Translations under genes and position numbers: made by a program
Assembly (NCBI GenBank): GCA_009823505.1
Contig: VZQC01008066.1
Span: forward strand, 45,845-109,844
Reading direction: 5' to 3'
DNA length: 64,000 bases
Source: Rhizomys pruinosus
Taxonomy: Eukaryota > Chordata > Mammalia > Rodentia > Spalacidae
Notes under the pieces: model-generated
Databases searched by the model: none
Told to the model about the DNA's origin: nothing
The model's input: the letters and a program-made list of their open reading frames with translations, nothing else
Shown: positions 59,936-64,000 of the stretch, one piece after another
Layout: each line of letters begins with the position of its first letter
Position numbering within the stretch: position 1 is the stretch's first letter

Positions 59936-60116
59936 GCAGGAGAGATGGCTCAGCAGTTAGGAGCACTTGCTTCTCCTGCAGATGACCTCGGTTCTGTACC
60001 TAGGACCCACATAATGACTCACTGCCATTTATAACTCTAGTTCCAGGGGATCTGATGCCTTCTTCTGGCCTCTGGGGATACCAGGCTTGCACGTGATGCA
60101 CACACACACACACACA

Positions 60117-60157
<41 letters not shown>
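59936..60157 (+). mobile_element. B3-type SINE ending in (CA)n
   Basis: 'ggcaggagagatggctcagc' head; (CA)n from 60097. Confidence 0.8.
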
Positions 60158-60187
60158 CCAAAACATACACCTAAAAATAAAAACTAT

Positions 60188-60410
60188 GGGGCTGGAGAGA
60201 TGGCTCAGCAATTAAGAGCACTGGCTGCTCTTGGAGAGGACCCAGGTTTGATTCCCAGTACCCACATGGAGGCTAACAACCAGCTAAAATCCCAGTTTCA
60301 GAGGAATCAGTTACCCTCTTCTGATCGCCACAGGGATTGCATGACACAGGTGCACTTACATACCTGACATACCTGACGTACATGCAGACAATGCACTCAT
60401 ATACATATAT
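60188..60410 (+). mobile_element. B2 SINE, older form
   Basis: 'ggggctggagagatggctca' head. Confidence 0.9.
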
Positions 60411-60464
60411 GAAAATAATACATTTAAAATTTTAAATAAAAACCATATATTTTAATTATTATGT

Positions 60465-60636
60465 TTATTTACTGTGTACGTGTGTGTATACACACATGCA
60501 CAGTGTACGTGTAGCTGTCAGAGGACAACTTGAGGAAGTGAGTTTCTCCTTCCACCATATGTGTTCTGTGGATCAAACTCAGGTTGTCAGATTTGGCAGT
60601 AAGCACCTTTACCCACTGAGCCATGTCATCAGCTCT
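60465..60636 (-). mobile_element. B3 SINE
   Basis: Antisense: 'caaactcaggttgtcagatt' and 'acccactgagcca'. Confidence 0.75.
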
Positions 60637-60639
60637 GTC

Positions 60640-61589
60640 TGTGCTATTTTTATTGTAACCATAAATATTACTTTTATAATTAGAAAATTATGAATAGTGA
60701 ACATTAAACTTAGTTTTTAAGAAAGAAAAAAATATTTGTTTTCCTGGCAGGAGAGTGATCTATCCCCAAGGAGCTGATGATTTAATGGGAGACATGAGAT
60801 ACATACACAACTAAGTTTATCAGAAGGCAATAAGGACGGTAATGGAAATTTTACCAAGTGTGGATGGAAGGATCAATTCTAGAGAGAGCTGTCGTTTGGT
60901 AAAAAGAGGTAACATTGGCACAGGATCATGTAGGATGAATAGGAGTTCTCTAGGGCTTTGTAAATTGTTAAGCACTGTGTAAATGTAAGTTAGTCTTTGG
61001 CCTTTATCATTACTGTCAAGGCTTACCTCCTTTTTTGTATATTTCCCATGCTTCCCAAAGCCCAGGATCCCTGGAACGGGAAGCAGCCGCAGTTAAACAG
61101 TCACACATCAGTGCTCTGGCAAGTGAACTGAGGTGCATCCAGCTAAGAGCCAGGACCAGAAGACATAAAACTCATCCTGGAGCCCAGCCAAGAAGGTACC
61201 AGTGGGTACCAGTCCCCCTAGTTGCCACCCTGGGGAAAGCCTGGCTTTGTTTGGGGCCTCCCTGACTGATGTGGTCATCTCTACCTGGGGATGGTAAAAG
61301 CTGAGAGTGATTATCACAGCAGTCTGAGTTACATTGTCAGGAAATGACGTGTCAGATGTCTTATAGCTTCCAGACAGGGTGGAGTGGAGAGCCGGGTGTT
61401 AGCCAGGGGACAGGACAAGTGGCAACAGATGATCTGTTCTGGCTCCCAAGATTGGAAGCAATTTATGTTTTCTGATTTAATCTTGTTGGTTCCCTCCCCA
61501 GGGCACCGTCCTGTTGTCTAGCTTCTTTGCCTTTAGGGTGTGGCTCAGAGGCCATATCCTCTATGACCTTCTGGTTTTGTTCTGTTTTG
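60640..61589. other. No gene seen
   Basis: Unique sequence; a 76-codon ORF at 61035-61265 has no domain. Confidence 0.4.
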
Positions 61590-61736
61590 TTTTCAGTCTT
61601 TTTGGAGTCAGGGTCTCCCTGTAGTCCCAGCTGGCCTGGAACTCTCTATGTAGACCAGGCTGGCCTTGAACTCATGGAAATCCACCTGCGTTTGGCTCCC
61701 AAGTGCTGAGATTAAAGGCATGGGCCACCATGAGGC
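61590..61736 (-). mobile_element. B1 SINE
   Basis: Antisense: 'tttttggagtcagggtctcc'. Confidence 0.87.
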
Positions 61737-61967
61737 TTTATCACCTCCTTCTTTAGCTTGCCTATAGAAAAAATATTCAAAGCTTGCTGCCTGCCTCTCT
61801 TGCATGAGTCCCTTGATTACAATATGCCCTCTTGTGCCTGCTCTTATTTATTTACTCATGCAGTAAACATATATGTGACACCTACAATATGTTCTAGATG
61901 TAACACATGGAGGAAAAGACAGCCAGGACCTCAGGCTCTTATGGATCAGGGATTTTATTTTTTATTT

Positions 61968-62218
61968 TTATTTTTTTTTACTTAATTTTATTTATTTTTG
62001 TATGTGTATGAATGTACTGTCTGCATGTAGGCTTGTGCACCCATGTCGTGCAATGCCGAGGAGGTCAGAAGAGGGTGTCGGATTCCCCTGGAACTGGAGT
62101 TCTCCTGGAATTGGAGTTACAGACGGTTCTCAGCCGCCATGTGGGTGCTGGGGATCAAACCCGGGTCCTCTGCAAGAGCAGTTGGAGCTCTTAACCTCTA
62201 GGCCATCTATCCAGCCCC
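61968..62218 (-). mobile_element. B2 SINE, young subtype
   Basis: Antisense with internal duplication. Confidence 0.92.
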
Positions 62219-62314
62219 TATTTTTTATTTTTTTTTAATTTTTTAAAAGGAGTATGTGGTGTTGACTGCTGAGCCATGTCTCCAGTCCCACAATGAACTT
62301 TTATATGTTGATTT

Positions 62315-62315
<1 letters not shown>

Positions 62316-62389
<74 letters not shown>

Positions 62390-62407
62390 CTCTCTCTCTC
62401 TCTCTCT
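62316..62407. repeat. (CTTT)n/(CT)n microsatellite next to an N
   Basis: About 18 tetranucleotide units, then CT repeats, then an undetermined base at 62408. Confidence 0.95.
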
Positions 62408-62434
62408 NTTTTTTTTTTTTTTCTTTTTTAGTTT

Positions 62435-62582
62435 TTTCTTTCTTTTGGTATTTTTGAGGCAGGGTCTCCCTTTTAGTACCAGCTGTCCTGTAGACCAGGC
62501 TGGCCTTGAACGCACAGAGATCAAGGCCTACCTCTAGTATCCCAAGTGCTGTGATTAAAGGCGTGAGCTACCACACCCAGCT
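62435..62582 (-). mobile_element. B1 SINE
   Basis: Antisense with small internal deletion. Confidence 0.86.
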
Positions 62583-62747
62583 TAGTCCCACCTCTTAAAG
62601 GTACACCACCTCTAGAGTATTTGGACTCCAAGGGAGAGAAAGTTAGAGCTCATGATGTTGGGTGGCTAAGGAGATGGGGTTGGATCTGGGAGGAGTTGGG
62701 GAAGGATGAATGTGATCAAAATACATTGTAAGAAATTCTCAAAGACA

Positions 62748-62955
62748 GGGGCAGGAGAGATGGCTCAGTTGTTAAGAGCACTAACTGGTCTTGCAGAAGA
62801 CCTGGGTTCAATTCCCAGCACTGACATGACAGCTAACAATCATCGGTAACTCCAGTTCCAGGGAATCTGATGCCCTCTTCTGACCTCCACAGGCATTGCA
62901 TGACACAGGTGCATCTACCTACATGCAGGCATTATACTCATACACATAAAAATAC
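62748..62955 (+). mobile_element. B2 SINE, older form
   Basis: 'ggggcaggagagatggctca' head. Confidence 0.9.
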
Positions 62956-62961
62956 ATTTTA

Positions 62962-63150
62962 GCGGGGCATGGTAGCGCACGCCTTTAATCCTAGCACTCA
63001 GGAGGCAGAGACAGGCGGATCTTTGTGAGTTCAAGGCCAACCTGGTCTACAGCGTGAGTTCCAGGACAGCTGGGACTACAGGGAGAACCTGTCTTGAAAA
63101 GACCAAAAAATAAAAAATAATAATAAAAATAAATAAATAAAAATAATACA
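62962..63150 (+). mobile_element. B1 SINE
   Basis: 'agcggggcatggtagcgcac' head, inserted at the B2 tail; 'aatacatttt' on both sides. Confidence 0.92.
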
Positions 63151-63319
63151 TTTTTAAAAAGGAAAGAAATTCTTAATGACTTGATAAACTTTTTTTAGAG
63201 GCGTACCATCTCTAAACACTACAATACTAAGGACTAAGCTTCTAGAACAGGAACTTTTGGGGGACTAATATCCAACAACAGCAGAAGGGTACTGTGGCAT
63301 TGTGGGTAGGATACCCTTT

Positions 63320-63520
63320 GTTTGATTAGCTTTGGTTGTCAGACCCGGGAAGAAGGAGCCTCAACTGGGGAATTTCCTCTATTAGATTGGCTTGTAGATG
63401 TGTCTGTGAGGCATGTTTTTGATTAGTGAGTGATGTGGGAGAGCCCAGTCCACTGTGGATGGTGCCACCCCTGAGCAGATGGCCCTAGATTGTGTAAGAA
63501 AGTGTATGAAACACTTGCAC
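63320..63520 (+). mobile_element. Diverged LTR fragment
   Basis: 'gagagcccagtccactgtgg' and 'atggtgccacccctgagcag' match the body of the 23206-23609 LTR at lower identity. Confidence 0.55.
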
Positions 63521-63525
63521 ACTTG

Positions 63526-64000
63526 TAGGAAACACTTGTATGAAGCCGCAGCAACAAAGCACCTCTCGCTCGTTCTTCTCAAAGCTGTTTATTATTCAGG
63601 CAGGCAGGTCTTGTCAGAACGGTTTATTCAGGCACATCTTTTCTCCTTCTCCAAGCTTCTCCCTCTAAGCCTCAGGTCTTTCCCTCTAAGCCTTCTCCCT
63701 TCTCCAAGCCTTCTCCTTCCTCAGGCAAGCAAGCTTCTCTCCTAAGACTAGAAAGTAGAGAGTGTCCCTCTATCTAGAAAGTCCCTCTATTTATCCACCT
63801 TCCCAGCCCAGGTTGCGTGGCCTTAGTCTATTGGTATCATCTGGCCTGATCTTGTATACAGGGTGCACCTGCACAGCTCAAACGGTGAGCGTGGCTTTAC
63901 TTTAAGGTAGGAGGGAATCAGGTGTTAATCATAAGACTCAGGTGTTAGTCATAAAACTTTGCTAAAGTCTCGGGTGCCTTCTTAGGACTGTCGCCACACC
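63526..64000 (-). mobile_element. ERV2-like LTR, cut by window end
   Basis: Starts about 'tgtaggaaacacttg'. It contains two 'tttatt' (AATAAA on the minus strand) and pyrimidine-rich sequence. The window ends inside it, so length and internal region are unknown. Confidence 0.5.

Noticed and set aside
62243..62537. Regular tetranucleotide array as a CRISPR-like repeat
   Set aside because: It is a simple (CTTT)n microsatellite without spacers, in a mammalian sequence.

Overview
The window is eukaryotic, AT-leaning, SINE-rich nuclear DNA from a muroid (mouse-like) rodent. The evidence is the density of B1, B2, B4, B3 and ID SINEs together with an ERVL provirus, a MaLR element and L1 fragments. 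The species cannot be named from the sequence alone. The B1 copies share a 'ggtcttttcgagac' head and an 'aaaagaccaaaa' tail, and most of the younger B2 copies carry an internal duplication, so one lineage-specific SINE set appears to be active.

The one clear host gene is THAP12 (PRKRIR, p52rIPK) on the minus strand, from the start codon at 27740 down to the stop at 8338. It has five coding exons with consensus splice sites and consistent phases. Exons 1-3 encode the C2CH THAP zinc finger and the AVPTIF-type box. Exon 5 encodes the long hAT-transposase-derived body. In this copy exon 5 holds two in-frame TAG codons (codons 341 and 360) and an apparent short deletion, all within about 75 bases, while both flanks read cleanly. 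A CpG island (about 27480-28260) covers exon 1.

On the other side of that island, pointing away from THAP12, lies a short mariner-transposase-derived ORF (28716-29371, plus). It resembles human GVQW3 and is split by a B1 insertion with a 9-bp target duplication. Two transposase-derived genes of different superfamilies therefore sit head to head, and both are damaged here.

By region: 1-8.3 kb is THAP12 3' flank with SINEs and MIR relics. 8.3-27.7 kb is THAP12, whose introns hold SINEs, a solo LTR, an L1 ORF2 relic and a 197-bp near-identical dispersed duplication. 27.5-28.3 kb is the CpG island. 28.7-29.4 kb is the mariner-derived locus. 29.4-38.4 kb is intergenic with SINEs and a second solo LTR of the same family. 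38.4-45.0 kb is a complete but decayed ERVL provirus on the minus strand with a 5-bp target duplication and a Leu-tRNA-type primer site. 45-55 kb is SINE and L1 mosaic. 55.65-58.53 kb is a complete MaLR element nested in an L1. 58.5-64 kb is SINE-rich and ends inside an ERV2-like LTR. No bacterial-type system, CRISPR array, rRNA or tRNA gene was seen. Host coding capacity is essentially THAP12 plus the broken mariner-derived ORF.
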